Origin: a virus
IMG/VR virus record: IMGVR_UViG_3300030104_007428
Coordinates: 1 to 46,013 of that record
Direction: 5' to 3' (one strand)
DNA: 46,013 bases
In this document: positions 33,577-43,662 of the stretch, one piece after another
How the letters are laid out: each line of letters opens with the position of its first letter
How positions within the stretch are numbered: the stretch's first letter is position 1
Translations under genes and position numbers: made by a program
The notes under the pieces: model-generated
What the model saw: the letters and a program-made list of their open reading frames with translations, nothing else
What the model was told of the DNA's origin: nothing
The model's database searches: none

Positions 33577-35372
33577 TATTTAACTGTCCCTTTAATATTC
33601 GACTCGTCGTTTTTTAACTCATAGATGGCATTTTGTGGAATTTTTATAAAAGTGCCATCTTTAGAAAGTGCATCATCAAAATTTAATGGTGTTGTAGAGT
33701 AGACACCACCTGTTAAATTAACTAATTTTACTTGCTTTACATCTATGATTCCATCAATATCATTTAAAACTTTATAAATTCTTGTTATATAAATCGGCTC
33801 GCCAATATAACCAACCTCTGAAAATAAATCTTTTATCTTATTTATACATTTTGTTAATGTTTCGTCTGGGTCATACCTTTTATCAAGATGAGCAGAAAAT
33901 TCTACTGAAAAATTTATTATTTTAGCATCATTTATTTCAATTACATCGTTAAGCATCTTATAGGAGCCAAGCCAATTTTTTAAATTATTTTTTGTGATTT
34001 CTCCACTTGAAGCTAAATTTCCATTTGCATCTTCAGAAATAATATATAATGCTAATCTACGATTAGTTGCTGATGGATCATTTATAATATTTGCTCTTTT
34101 AATTGCCCCAAACTTTGCTGGCATATTATAGACTAACGATTCATAATCTTGTTTTGAAACAGCACGGTTTTGGGAAGCATAGGAACTTATTGCTCTTTGT
34201 TTTAGTTCTTCTAAAGATATAGATGTATTGACAGAAGAAATCGGCTCATCATTAGTAACTTCTAAAGAATTTTTAACAATTGACAAGGCATCGCCATCGA
34301 GTAGTATTTCATCTTCAAACACCATATCTATCTCTCCAATCGTAACAATACTGTTTGCCCCAACACTGCTTCCTATGGCTTCATTTGTTCTAAAAGAAAT
34401 TGCTAATGTTGTGTTGACCGGGGCAATTCCCAACTTATTGGTTGATAATAATTTAGTAGGATCGAAAGATCTATTAGTTATCGTTTTTTTACCATGTAAA
34501 TTTAATGCTATTTTAGCTGGATCTATAATACCTTCTGATTCTTCATCATTAGACCCAAATCCAAATTGAATGTAAGTTCCACCATCATCTCTCTGAACAA
34601 CAAAACGTCTAGTTGCCACAAATGGCTTTAAAATTGAACGAACCCCATCAGACGAAGCATTTGTGTTTGTTGTTTCTACAAAGATTACTTCTTGTGCTAG
34701 GTTATCAACCTCATGATATTGATGACCTTCTGAATCGTAAACACTTGTGATTTCTGTAATATCAGAGCTACCGACTCTAATTCTCTTAAATCTCTCGAAT
34801 ACAGAACCAACAGTAACATTAATTGTATTGAACACACCAGATTGTACCATACCAGATGCCCGCACAGCAAAATAAGTGGTGCCGCCAGTTGTTGCATCAA
34901 ATCTGGCTGCTACAAATTCATTATCAGAACTATTAAAGAGTACATCTTCCAATAAATTAAAATTAATACCTAAATTAGTTGTAAAAATAGATCCTCTCTT
35001 TAGTGTTGGTAAATAAGATAAATCTGGTGCGGTCCCTTCAGCATTAGCAGGGCACAAAATGTATGCTGTTATTATACCATAAGAACACGGTGTTCCAGAA
35101 TAATTATATCCCAAAGCACGGGCATGTTTTCTAATGTTATCAAACTCTATAGCCGTATCCAAGAAGCTTTCATTTACACTATAATCTATATAATATGATA
35201 ATATATCTCCTATATATGCCACAGTATCCAACACTAGAGAACCAAACGATGCATCTGTAAAATCCTGATATGAATCAGGATAGTATCTTTTAGCATAGTC
35301 TACTAAATCTTGCTTTATTGAAGCAAATTCTCTATTTGTATATTTTATATTTATGTTTTTACTATTTGGCAT
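33576..35372 (-). CDS. Baseplate wedge subunit, gp6-like
   Basis: The ATG at 35372 (MPNSKNINIKYTNREFASIK) is preferred; a TTG six codons earlier is part of the leader. Residues about 20-80 contain 'DASFGSLVLDTVAYIGDILS' and 'ESFLDTAIEFDNIRKHAR', the signature of gp6/J-type baseplate wedge proteins. 'VSKQDYESLVYNMPAKFG' near residue 415 matches the later conserved block of the family. In the T4 baseplate gp6 dimers form the iris ring that joins the six wedges to the hub. It follows gp25 directly, as in T4-like phages. The 598-aa length fits T4 gp6 (660 aa). A TATTTATT element and a GGAG site precede it. Confidence 0.92.
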   Translation of the reverse strand: MPNSKNINIKYTNREFASIKQDLVDYAKRYYPDSYQDFTDASFGSLVLDTVAYIGDILSYYIDYSVNESFLDTAIEFDNIRKHARALGYNYSGTPCSYGIITAYILCPANAEGTAPDLSYLPTLKRGSIFTTNLGINFNLLEDVLFNSSDNEFVAARFDATTGGTTYFAVRASGMVQSGVFNTINVTVGSVFERFKRIRVGSSDITEITSVYDSEGHQYHEVDNLAQEVIFVETTNTNASSDGVRSILKPFVATRRFVVQRDDGGTYIQFGFGSNDEESEGIIDPAKIALNLHGKKTITNRSFDPTKLLSTNKLGIAPVNTTLAISFRTNEAIGSSVGANSIVTIGEIDMVFEDEILLDGDALSIVKNSLEVTNDEPISSVNTSISLEELKQRAISSYASQNRAVSKQDYESLVYNMPAKFGAIKRANIINDPSATNRRLALYIISEDANGNLASSGEITKNNLKNWLGSYKMLNDVIEINDAKIINFSVEFSAHLDKRYDPDETLTKCINKIKDLFSEVGYIGEPIYITRIYKVLNDIDGIIDVKQVKLVNLTGGVYSTTPLNFDDALSKDGTFIKIPQNAIYELKNDESNIKGTVK

Positions 35373-35395
35373 TAAAAGAAAACTCCGCAAATCAC

Positions 35396-35403
35396 AATAA
35401 ATA
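35396..35403 (-). promoter_or_regulatory. Candidate phage late promoter element TATTTATT
   Basis: On the minus strand ATCTATTTATTGTGAT lies 24 nt before the gp6 ATG (35372), in the short gap after gp25. Six bases on the upstream side (ATCTAT) are shared with the site at 16430. Confidence 0.42.
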
Positions 35404-35412
35404 GATTTCTAG

Positions 35413-35790
35413 TTAATTATTTGATACAGTTATATCAAGGATATCCACAATTTTTGCAAAATCTATTTCATATTTTAAAGATATTCTAATGCTAATCTCA
35501 CTCACAGGATCTATTAAAAGCTCTAGGATTGTAATATAGGGAGCATAAATAGAAATTTGTTGAACTAATCTATCTCGAATTAATTCCAATAAATCATACG
35601 AATTTCTTTCAAATAAAGCTTGAGTTATTCCGACACCAAAATCGGGAATCATTATTCTTTCATTTGGGTTTGTTAAAATAATGTTTTTTAAATTAAACCT
35701 AACCGTCTCTTTTAGTTCAGCTAATTCATAACCTGCATTTTCATCTGTTATTTGTAACGGGAATTTTAAACCCGGTGTATCTTTTGGCAT
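35413..35790 (-). CDS. Baseplate wedge subunit, gp25-like (lysozyme-like fold)
   Basis: The 125-aa protein has the family signature ILTNPNERIMIPDFGVGI (about residues 38-55) followed by helical 'LLELIRDRLVQQISIYAPYI'. It ends in beta strands (ISIRISLKYEIDF). Proteins of the gp25 family are conserved sheath-initiator/wedge components of contractile tails and type VI secretion, where they nucleate sheath polymerisation; they are not active lysozymes. The length equals T4 gp25 (132 aa). It sits between the 2300-aa gene and gp6, the conserved gp25-gp6 order, with an AGGGG site. Confidence 0.95.
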   Translation of the reverse strand: MPKDTPGLKFPLQITDENAGYELAELKETVRFNLKNIILTNPNERIMIPDFGVGITQALFERNSYDLLELIRDRLVQQISIYAPYITILELLIDPVSEISIRISLKYEIDFAKIVDILDITVSNN

Positions 35791-35801
35791 ATTTTATACC
35801 C

Positions 35802-38800
35802 CTATCTTTTAATATTAAATAATGAACCAAATTGGTTTTTACATGGTTTTCCTTCTTTATCGGTTGGTTTTCCAGGCTTTACTCTTCTTCGCACAAGCCA
35901 CGATACCTCTTCAGTGAAGGCAGTCGCTGCATATGTTTTAGCGAGGGCTCTTTCGGTTGCAAGCGATAATTCATCAATCTCTTCTTCTTCACTAGGTGGG
36001 TCAAAATCATTTCTTTTGTAATTTGAAACAAAAAGTTTTCTACATTCAGACCTACAATCATTAAAAAAGTCTGTTCTATCATCTTCTGTTGGAAATGAAG
36101 CTTCATCGGCACCAAACAAACCAGCTAAAGCACTCACATCAGGTTCCTGACGTTCGTTTATGTCCTGACCCAGAGAAGCAATCAAATTCATATCGGAATA
36201 ACATGCAAGTGCTGACCCTATCTTTTTAATATTAAAGACTCTATTAAAAATAAGATCAAACTTATTGCTCTGTGTTAGTCCATCTATAAAGCATTTTATA
36301 TCTTGATTAAAATCTTCATTTGCTTCTTTAAAAGAAGATAATTTTTTATCTAAAATATCCTGTTCATAAGAAGCTAATGGAATAAAAATTATATCATTAT
36401 CTTTATTTAATAAGAATGTTTTTTGTTCTCTAGATTTTGTAACAATATCATCAATATTGGTAATGCTTAACGAAGTCTTAAAACTTTTGGGAGTTGCTAA
36501 TACCACTCTAACGCCAAATTTTATTCCAATAGAGCCTTTATATTTGTTTTCATCTTTTGAATCCACTTTTGCATTTCCAAACCAATCAGAAACATTAACT
36601 TCTTCTGGTATTTCTACAGTGTTTAAAAATTGTATAAATTCTTTAACATTTTGAATACCAGAGGGCAAATTATCAGGAATTAAAAATTTTGCAGTTTCTC
36701 TCATTTCCGCAGGTGTCATTCCGGGTGTTAATCCAGTTGTTTCAGATTTATCTGCTTTTGGAACAATTCTTAAGTATTTTTCTAAATATAATCCACCTAA
36801 ACGACCGACTTTTTCTATTTGAAAATCATTTAAATTCATTAAATCGAAAGCACTTGTTCCATCGGATTTAGCACAATGATTTATTGTACCATATGCCTCA
36901 GTTGAAGATTGTACACCCAAATCGACGCCGGATGCACCTCCGATGGGAACTTCAACATCATATATCCCGGCTCTAATTTTATCTCCCAACAGAACTCTTG
37001 ACCCGCCAATGAAAAATTTATTAATATCATATACTAAAGGACGAGGGTTCAATTCAACAGCTAACTTATCAGAATATCTTTTCATTTCCATACTAATAAG
37101 TCTCTTTAAAAATACTATTGCTGCATTTTCATTTTCAGCTATTGTAGCTATTTTTGCAGCAAAGTTCATTTGAGATTGTGTCCAAAATCTAAACGAACCT
37201 CCGTTCATTATTGTTTGGAGAGTTACTGATCCTCCCTTGAACGACCTATCTCTTTCAAACATGGAAGGTTTGAAAGTATCTGCCCAACGACGAGTATTTT
37301 GTGCGATTAAATAACCACCTACGGCTGGATATGCATATACATCATCAAATGCCTCTCTGGCTGCTGATAGAAACTGTGTTATATTTCTTGGTCTAGTTTT
37401 TGGGTCTCGCAATTCAACTTTAAAAGCATTATCAAAAAGAGCACCAGTATCTCTCTTTGGTTTTACATAAGCTATTTGAGCAGCATTTATTTGATCCATT
37501 GCGGATTGAGCTTCTTTATCAACAATTACTTGACCAAGTTGTACCATTCTATTGTATGTTTGTGCGCACTGCTCTAAAAATAAAAGCCAATAAGTGTATC
37601 CCTCATATGTCGAAGCAAACATAGAATATTCACTTGACAAAGATTGTTGCATTTTTGAAGATATATACTCATATACTAACTCATCATAATTTTTATCATT
37701 CAATGCTAAATTGCCATGAATATTAAATGAATTAATCAAAAATTGTGTCACATGTACACGTATTGTTGCTATTATTACCTGTTCTAATGCAGCAAGGGTT
37801 GCAGAGGAGGCAATCTTTTCAAATGGCACCTCTGTTAAACACTCTGGTGATTCTGATAATTTATCGCTTGGTGTTATCTTGTCTTCTTTTTCTTGTAATT
37901 CTTTTTCTAATTGTTCTAGAGAAAGAAAATTTGTACCTCTTGGGTCGCACCCATCTATATTTGGAACTATTAATTTAGTAAACGAAAGCCAACCTGATGG
38001 CATGTCTGGTTCTATATAAATGTTTGGCAGTGTATAAGATCCACCGTGCCTCAAGGGGTCCAAAAATTTAACCCTTGGGTTATCAGTCATACTTTTCCCT
38101 AATATTCCGTCTTCTTCTTCGTGAGTATATTCGGTTGCACCAGGGACTGGATCTACATATGTTAAATCTTCAAGTGTTATAAGTTCTTGTTCGCCCCCGC
38201 CGTGTACAAATCCATTACTAGGTGAATCTGAATCTTCTTTATTTAAAAGGGTTGGCATGAAATCTCTAAACATAAAATTATTAACTTCAGATAAAATTTT
38301 AAATGTCTCATCTTTTGAAAATTCAAATTGTCCAATTTTTGAAACACTTGATTCCAAGAAGTTTTTAAAAACGAGATTTCGAAATGTATTTGTACCACCA
38401 ACTGGCATCTCTGGTTTTTCAAGAGCTATTTCTTCATCAGTTGGGATAAAATTATTAATATATTTATGTTTATCAGGTGGTATTATATTTTCCACTATAA
38501 AATTGTTTGTTGTATCGCTACTGATACCTTGGAATTGATAATTGAAATTGGAACTGTGGTATTTAACATTGTTTGTAACAGTTTTGATTGATTCCATTAA
38601 AGTAATTTTTGATGTATATCTTCCTTCTTTCTCTATTATACCATTATCATATTCAAGTAATATTTTAGATTCGTCTGTATATTTATAATTTTCGTTACCC
38701 GCATCTACATTTTCAATCAATCTTGTTCTCATTTGATTACCAACTGTATCTGGAAATGGTGCTTCATTATCATAAAAACCAGCCCATGCTAGAATTCTAA

Positions 38801-41800
38801 AAAATAAATTATTTCGAACATTCATATGTTTTGCATAATTGTATCCCACTTTATCACTTGTCAATACCAATAAAATACCTTTTGTATCCCAAAATTCAAG
38901 AACATTTTCTTCAATAGTATCATCAATAAAGGCTTTCTGGAGACGAGCAAACATACCTTTCGATAAAGCTTCTATATCTTTTTTTATTTCTTCTGGTGTT
39001 TGTAAAAGCGATTTATTCACAGCACAATCTGGGTCTGGGTCTGCGAAAAGTTCATTTATTTGGTCTTGAAAATTTGGACCCTCTGCTAAAGCCTTAGCTA
39101 AGTCAGATAGATCCGATTTAGCTCTATTTCTCTGGTTGTCTACAAATTGCTGTGCTATATCGGGATCTCCGATTTGAGTAGCATATACATTTTTTAAATC
39201 TTCATAATATTGCTCCGCTTGTTCATTTGTTAAACAAATGCTTGGATCAAGAGGAAAAAATTGTTGTGGATCAGCAGCTAATTCTGCGGCACGCTGTTTT
39301 TGTTCATCTGTAAGATAATTTCCAGCATTTTGTAACATCTGGTCAAGCCCTTGCGGAGTAGCAAGATTTGAATAATCAGGATGTAAAATTGATAATGTTC
39401 TTGATACATTGGCAAGAAAATCTGGATCTCCTCTACCAATCATTGCATTTAAATAATCACTTTCTGATCCTAATGTGGACATTGTATCTAAAATGTCTTG
39501 AGGAGTTGTAGCACCACGTTGTGGAGAACCAACCAAATCAAACAAATTATCAATCGCTTTATCTTTTTCTTCTTCAGTTAGTACATCTCCACAAACCACA
39601 TCTGCTAAAATTTCTGAAAAGGATCTTGGATATCTACCACCATTTTTAGCAGCTTCGTAATTATCTTTAACAATTTGGCCTAGTCCTGTTAAACCTTTAC
39701 AACTTGTATCAAATCCAACACTAATTGATTTTAACATCAGTGCGGAAACAACTTGTGACATTGTTTTTTTAAAAGCATATAAAAAAGTGTCTTTAATATT
39801 TTTCCACATATCAAATTCATCAGGAAGGGCACTTAATCCTGGGAGTGAAAAGGGTCTTGTTTTTCCTTTTCCGCAAGCCCCAAGGGTAAAGGTGCCCATA
39901 AATTCATCTATTGGTGGATAAAAGAAAGAGTGGTTTGGACAATCGAAGGCAGCGAAAAACTCACTAACAAGAGTAGACCCAGGAAGTTTGTCCAGTCCCT
40001 TCATAATATCTTGAACCGATCCATTTTGTAAAATTGCATCAGCATAGGCTCCCATTAGCTCTTTTTGTACATTACCGACTGCTCTTCCATAGGTCCCTTG
40101 TTTGAGTTGATCTCCTTTTTTATGCTGTGCATACCAAACTTTTTCTTTTTCTTGTTCAATAATTTCTGCTTGTTCTTCCTCTGTCTTATCTGAGAAACCA
40201 ATATAATCTGGGTTTTCTTTAATTTGTTCTCTGGATTTTTCTCCAGCTTCAAGCATTTTTTGTTCGAGTTCTTTAAGTTCTTGTTCTGATTGTTTAATTA
40301 ATTCATTAAATTCTTGTTTATATTGTTCTTCTGGTTTGACTTCAATTACTACACTTTTAAATTCTTCAAGTTGTTCTTTAGCTTGTTTTAAATCATCCTT
40401 GACCTTTTCAAGTTGATCGGTCTCGGCACTATAATTGTCTTTTGCAACATCTAGTCTTGTTCTAGCTGCTCTCATTGCATCTGCATCGGTTGCGGCGGTG
40501 ACGGCATCTCTTAATTCGTTTTCATATCTAGTTACAAGTTCTTTTAATAATGGGAGTTTAGCTTCAGTTAATAATTTTGAATTCTCTATACGCATGACTT
40601 TTTCTTCATGAAGAGAAATATTAGAAGACAATTCATTTGCTCGCTGCTCTATTGCCTCAATGTAGGTAGCATAATCAGGACCTTCATTTCTTGATCTTTC
40701 TAAAGATTTTGATTTTGCGGTCCACATTGCAAACAATTCCTCATATGTTTCATGAGTTCCTTCGCTTTGTTTAATATTTTCCAATGATTGGCGATCGTAT
40801 GCAGCTTCCACATCTCCTGGTTCGTATCCTACCTCCCACGGTGCAGGTAACCCCTCAAATTCTTTTTCAACTTTTTCCCTTACAGCAGCTTGAGTGTCAG
40901 CAGGGAGCCCAGATAAAATTATTTCCATGCCTTCAGAAGTAACGGTTCCCAATAATCCTTTTAATATCTGTTGTATTCCTGTTTCAAAGGTCATTCCAGA
41001 CATTAGGCATTGAATCCCCTTCATTACTAATTTTTTGTAATTACAAGGATTTATCGTGTTTAATAATTCAGCGAGCTTAGAATCATCCATATCTTGAGAT
41101 GTTGTTGTGCTTTTAACTGCTTTCTTCTCCATTAAGCCCATTTCTATGAGTTGTCTGTTTTCCCTTTCTTTTTGAGCCCTCTCTAATTTTTTTAAATCCT
41201 CATCGCTGTTAAACACAGTTATTTTGCCTTTATCTTTATCTTTTAATAAACGACAACTGTTTTTACTAAATTGATATTGTAGTGCATCAAAAAATGTCAT
41301 TGTTGAGTTCAATATCGCATCATCAAGAGGTTGAAATCCATCCAAGATACAACCAATTGCATTAAATTTCGAATCCATGGAATTTCCATAATTCACCCCA
41401 AGAGTGGGGTATGTATGTTTAACAAGAAAATCTAGCCAAGGTGGATTTTTATTTGCATCAAGCTCAGTTTTTATCTCTTTGTACTTAGCAATGTACCCCA
41501 TTAAAGTTTGATCAAAAAAAGCTGTGTGTCTAATATTGTCACCCGTTGGTAATAAAGGGTCGGGTTCTTCTGGTAATTTTAAAGTCACATCATCGCAGTT
41601 TGCTGGTTTAATAATAATTGTATCTGCAAGTTTGAAAGGTCTTTTTTCATCTGATTTATCAAATTTTAATTCCACTTCTAAAACTGAACTATTTGAATTA
41701 TCCAAAAAAGCCCAAGAAGAATAATAATCATATCCTTTATTTTCCAAAAACTTAGCTAAATTGGTCTCAAACTTTTTAAACCTTCCTGTCATAAATTTGG

Positions 41801-42704
41801 TATAAAATGGAACTTCTTTACCATCATCTAATTGAAACAATCTACCTTCTTCAGTTTTATTAAAATAAGATTGAAATTTTGAAAATAATACAAAAGATGC
41901 CTCAAGCTTTGCAATCCAAGTGTGAAATTCTGGTAATTTAAATCTAACACTCTCTGTGCTAGTGTCCACATCTGATGGAGTAGGTATACCGGGTACTTGA
42001 TCAAATATATGTGCTGGTATTGTAATCAACACTGCCATTATACCATTGGCCATTCCATAGAAATAATAATCACTAGCTTGAGCATATAATTCAAGTGCAT
42101 TTGGATTATCTATCTCTGGTAGTGGTTCGATAGCTTGTTGTTCTCTTCTAGCCCACTCAGTAAATGAAATATCAGAATTCATCGAAGCATGTAGTTTTCT
42201 TTGTGTAATAAACATTCTTGCTTCAGAGGTTGTAAAAACTGAACAATCTTCTCTAGCACACACTATTTCATCATTTTCTAACTTTTCGTAATGTCTAAGA
42301 AGAGAGCGAATTCCAGGTTTTACAAAACTTCTTTTAAGTCTGTCAAACTTTTCTTTATTCTTAATTTCTTGTTCTTCGGGAGTTCCTAGCTCATTCGACA
42401 CAGTGGCAGTTGTTTTTGGTGACTCAGGAATACCAGACTCGGATATGACAACTTCTTTGGGTTCTAAAATATCTTTTAAATCGCTTAAACGATAACTTTC
42501 ACCTTCTTGGTTTACAAATACAGCAACAGAATATTCACATGTTTTTTCATTCAACCATGGTGTCTCCTCTTTCCACCATTGAGGTTCTAAAAAAGAAGGA
42601 TTTGGAATACAAGTCGGACATACTCTATCAAGAGGTTTTTCTTCTGGTTCGACCAGATCACAAGGATCAGTCTGCATATCAATGAATTTTGATTTATTTG
42701 ACAT
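35802..42704 (-). CDS. Giant virion protein, 2300 aa, with central coiled coil
   Basis: This 6.9-kb gene is the largest in the window. The N-terminus has a Cys pattern (DPCDLVEPEE…CPTCIPNP) and an acidic, Trp-rich stretch. Residues about 650-885 are a long, highly charged coiled coil (ELRDAVTAATDADAMRAART; EQELKELEQKMLEAGEKSRE). The rest is mixed and acidic, with many Asn/Asp-rich turns and no membrane segments. The C-terminus has further Cys residues (FNDCRSECRKLF; GKPCKNQFG). It lies between the 311-aa virion protein and gp25. Tape measures have longer, more continuous helix and hydrophobic segments and usually follow the tube genes, so I do not call it one. A hub-associated or wedge-linking structural protein is likely. 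The family is not recognised. Confidence 0.72.
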   Translation of the reverse strand: MSNKSKFIDMQTDPCDLVEPEEKPLDRVCPTCIPNPSFLEPQWWKEETPWLNEKTCEYSVAVFVNQEGESYRLSDLKDILEPKEVVISESGIPESPKTTATVSNELGTPEEQEIKNKEKFDRLKRSFVKPGIRSLLRHYEKLENDEIVCAREDCSVFTTSEARMFITQRKLHASMNSDISFTEWARREQQAIEPLPEIDNPNALELYAQASDYYFYGMANGIMAVLITIPAHIFDQVPGIPTPSDVDTSTESVRFKLPEFHTWIAKLEASFVLFSKFQSYFNKTEEGRLFQLDDGKEVPFYTKFMTGRFKKFETNLAKFLENKGYDYYSSWAFLDNSNSSVLEVELKFDKSDEKRPFKLADTIIIKPANCDDVTLKLPEEPDPLLPTGDNIRHTAFFDQTLMGYIAKYKEIKTELDANKNPPWLDFLVKHTYPTLGVNYGNSMDSKFNAIGCILDGFQPLDDAILNSTMTFFDALQYQFSKNSCRLLKDKDKGKITVFNSDEDLKKLERAQKERENRQLIEMGLMEKKAVKSTTTSQDMDDSKLAELLNTINPCNYKKLVMKGIQCLMSGMTFETGIQQILKGLLGTVTSEGMEIILSGLPADTQAAVREKVEKEFEGLPAPWEVGYEPGDVEAAYDRQSLENIKQSEGTHETYEELFAMWTAKSKSLERSRNEGPDYATYIEAIEQRANELSSNISLHEEKVMRIENSKLLTEAKLPLLKELVTRYENELRDAVTAATDADAMRAARTRLDVAKDNYSAETDQLEKVKDDLKQAKEQLEEFKSVVIEVKPEEQYKQEFNELIKQSEQELKELEQKMLEAGEKSREQIKENPDYIGFSDKTEEEQAEIIEQEKEKVWYAQHKKGDQLKQGTYGRAVGNVQKELMGAYADAILQNGSVQDIMKGLDKLPGSTLVSEFFAAFDCPNHSFFYPPIDEFMGTFTLGACGKGKTRPFSLPGLSALPDEFDMWKNIKDTFLYAFKKTMSQVVSALMLKSISVGFDTSCKGLTGLGQIVKDNYEAAKNGGRYPRSFSEILADVVCGDVLTEEEKDKAIDNLFDLVGSPQRGATTPQDILDTMSTLGSESDYLNAMIGRGDPDFLANVSRTLSILHPDYSNLATPQGLDQMLQNAGNYLTDEQKQRAAELAADPQQFFPLDPSICLTNEQAEQYYEDLKNVYATQIGDPDIAQQFVDNQRNRAKSDLSDLAKALAEGPNFQDQINELFADPDPDCAVNKSLLQTPEEIKKDIEALSKGMFARLQKAFIDDTIEENVLEFWDTKGILLVLTSDKVGYNYAKHMNVRNNLFFRILAWAGFYDNEAPFPDTVGNQMRTRLIENVDAGNENYKYTDESKILLEYDNGIIEKEGRYTSKITLMESIKTVTNNVKYHSSNFNYQFQGISSDTTNNFIVENIIPPDKHKYINNFIPTDEEIALEKPEMPVGGTNTFRNLVFKNFLESSVSKIGQFEFSKDETFKILSEVNNFMFRDFMPTLLNKEDSDSPSNGFVHGGGEQELITLEDLTYVDPVPGATEYTHEEEDGILGKSMTDNPRVKFLDPLRHGGSYTLPNIYIEPDMPSGWLSFTKLIVPNIDGCDPRGTNFLSLEQLEKELQEKEDKITPSDKLSESPECLTEVPFEKIASSATLAALEQVIIATIRVHVTQFLINSFNIHGNLALNDKNYDELVYEYISSKMQQSLSSEYSMFASTYEGYTYWLLFLEQCAQTYNRMVQLGQVIVDKEAQSAMDQINAAQIAYVKPKRDTGALFDNAFKVELRDPKTRPRNITQFLSAAREAFDDVYAYPAVGGYLIAQNTRRWADTFKPSMFERDRSFKGGSVTLQTIMNGGSFRFWTQSQMNFAAKIATIAENENAAIVFLKRLISMEMKRYSDKLAVELNPRPLVYDINKFFIGGSRVLLGDKIRAGIYDVEVPIGGASGVDLGVQSSTEAYGTINHCAKSDGTSAFDLMNLNDFQIEKVGRLGGLYLEKYLRIVPKADKSETTGLTPGMTPAEMRETAKFLIPDNLPSGIQNVKEFIQFLNTVEIPEEVNVSDWFGNAKVDSKDENKYKGSIGIKFGVRVVLATPKSFKTSLSITNIDDIVTKSREQKTFLLNKDNDIIFIPLASYEQDILDKKLSSFKEANEDFNQDIKCFIDGLTQSNKFDLIFNRVFNIKKIGSALACYSDMNLIASLGQDINERQEPDVSALAGLFGADEASFPTEDDRTDFFNDCRSECRKLFVSNYKRNDFDPPSEEEEIDELSLATERALAKTYAATAFTEEVSWLVRRRVKPGKPTDKEGKPCKNQFGSLFNIKR

Positions 42705-42711
42705 TTTTTAC

Positions 42712-43647
42712 CTACGTTATAAATACATTTTTACTCAAAATAGAGTTGGCACCTGGAACAATTGCATCATTTAAATAATTCATATCGTTTATTGTTTCAT
42801 TATATAAAGCAGTCAACAGGCTTCTTATATTTTGAATATTTTCAGCAGCTTGTTGGGCGGCGACTGATCCCATCGCACCAAATGTTAGTGGAAGCAATGC
42901 AGCAGTGTTGACTGTGACTTGTTTGATAAGACTTTGAAGAATTTTAATTTTTTTATTACTTATTTCATTATTTTTTTTCAAATAAGCAACCAAATGCTGT
43001 CCTAAGACTGCTGGTTGCATATCATCTTCCCCTTGATTTCCAACTATCAATTCAATCCTGGGATTATCAATATCAGAACCATCGGCCCTCTTTTCTCCAA
43101 AAGGCCCGAAACCATCGGCTCTAGCACCTCCAGCATAAATTCTAACACTCTCTCGACCGACAACTCTAGTGCAATCTGATTTCACTATAACTGTTGATAG
43201 ATTTTGAGAAGAACTGCCTTTTTCATTTTTAAAGCCAAGATATTCATCAACATTGATAACTCTCTGGCTTATATAAACTCTTGCAGCATCTGCAAAAAAA
43301 TTATTATCTATGGCATATTTGCTATCAAAAGGTTTTGATGAGTCTCTCTTCAATTGATCCATTATTACTGATGACACTCGACCTGCCACCAAATCTATCA
43401 TACCGCAATGTGAATCACCTCTACCACCACATCCAGAGAATTGATTTGATGGACGGTCTCTTCCTAATACAATTTGAGTATTGTTTCTACCACTTCTTAC
43501 TATTTCGCAACCACCAGCATCATAAATCGGTATTGATTCGACCATAGCAGTGCAACCAATACCGTTAAGTGCCGATGCACCGAGGCCCTTGGCATTTTGT
43601 AAATATTTTTTTATTTGTGGGTCTACAATTGTTGCTTTTATGCTCAT
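42712..43647 (-). CDS. Virion structural protein, 311 aa, Cys/Gly-rich N-terminal half
   Basis: It starts MSIKATIVDPQIKKYLQNAK and has an N-terminal half with unusual Cys/Gly-rich text, GCTAMVES…IYDAGGCEIVRSGR and FSGCGGRGDSHCGMIDLVAG. That half could bind metal or be disulphide-linked. A beta-rich middle includes 'ESVRIYAGGARADGFGP'. The C-terminal third is helical with a hydrophobic, Ala-rich patch (LLPLTFGAMGSVAAQQAAE). It is placed between the peptidase-bearing hub and the 2300-aa gene, so a baseplate spike or hub part is plausible. I do not recognise the family. Confidence 0.72.
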   Translation of the reverse strand: MSIKATIVDPQIKKYLQNAKGLGASALNGIGCTAMVESIPIYDAGGCEIVRSGRNNTQIVLGRDRPSNQFSGCGGRGDSHCGMIDLVAGRVSSVIMDQLKRDSSKPFDSKYAIDNNFFADAARVYISQRVINVDEYLGFKNEKGSSSQNLSTVIVKSDCTRVVGRESVRIYAGGARADGFGPFGEKRADGSDIDNPRIELIVGNQGEDDMQPAVLGQHLVAYLKKNNEISNKKIKILQSLIKQVTVNTAALLPLTFGAMGSVAAQQAAENIQNIRSLLTALYNETINDMNYLNDAIVPGANSILSKNVFIT

Positions 43648-43662
43648 AATTTTTCTATTCCA

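Noticed and set aside
34228-34569. Plus-strand open frame of 113 codons inside gp6, and similar plus-strand frames elsewhere
   Set aside because: They lie antisense inside strongly supported genes, show no ribosome-binding site or recognisable domain, and are expected from the codon bias of the minus-strand genes.
35802-42704. Tape-measure protein
   Set aside because: Size fits, but helix is limited to about 235 residues, no hydrophobic segments are seen, and it lies between hub and gp25 with no tube genes or tail chaperones nearby.
42718-42725. Exact T4 late promoter octamer TATAAATA on the plus strand
   Set aside because: It points rightward into genes that all run leftward. Read leftward (TATTTATA) it lies only 13 nt from the 42704 ATG, too close for a usual leader, so chance is more likely.
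43414-43422. RGD (RGDS) tripeptide in the 311-aa virion protein
   Set aside because: It is an integrin-type motif with no meaning for a bacterial host and sits in a Gly/Cys-rich run where it can arise by chance.
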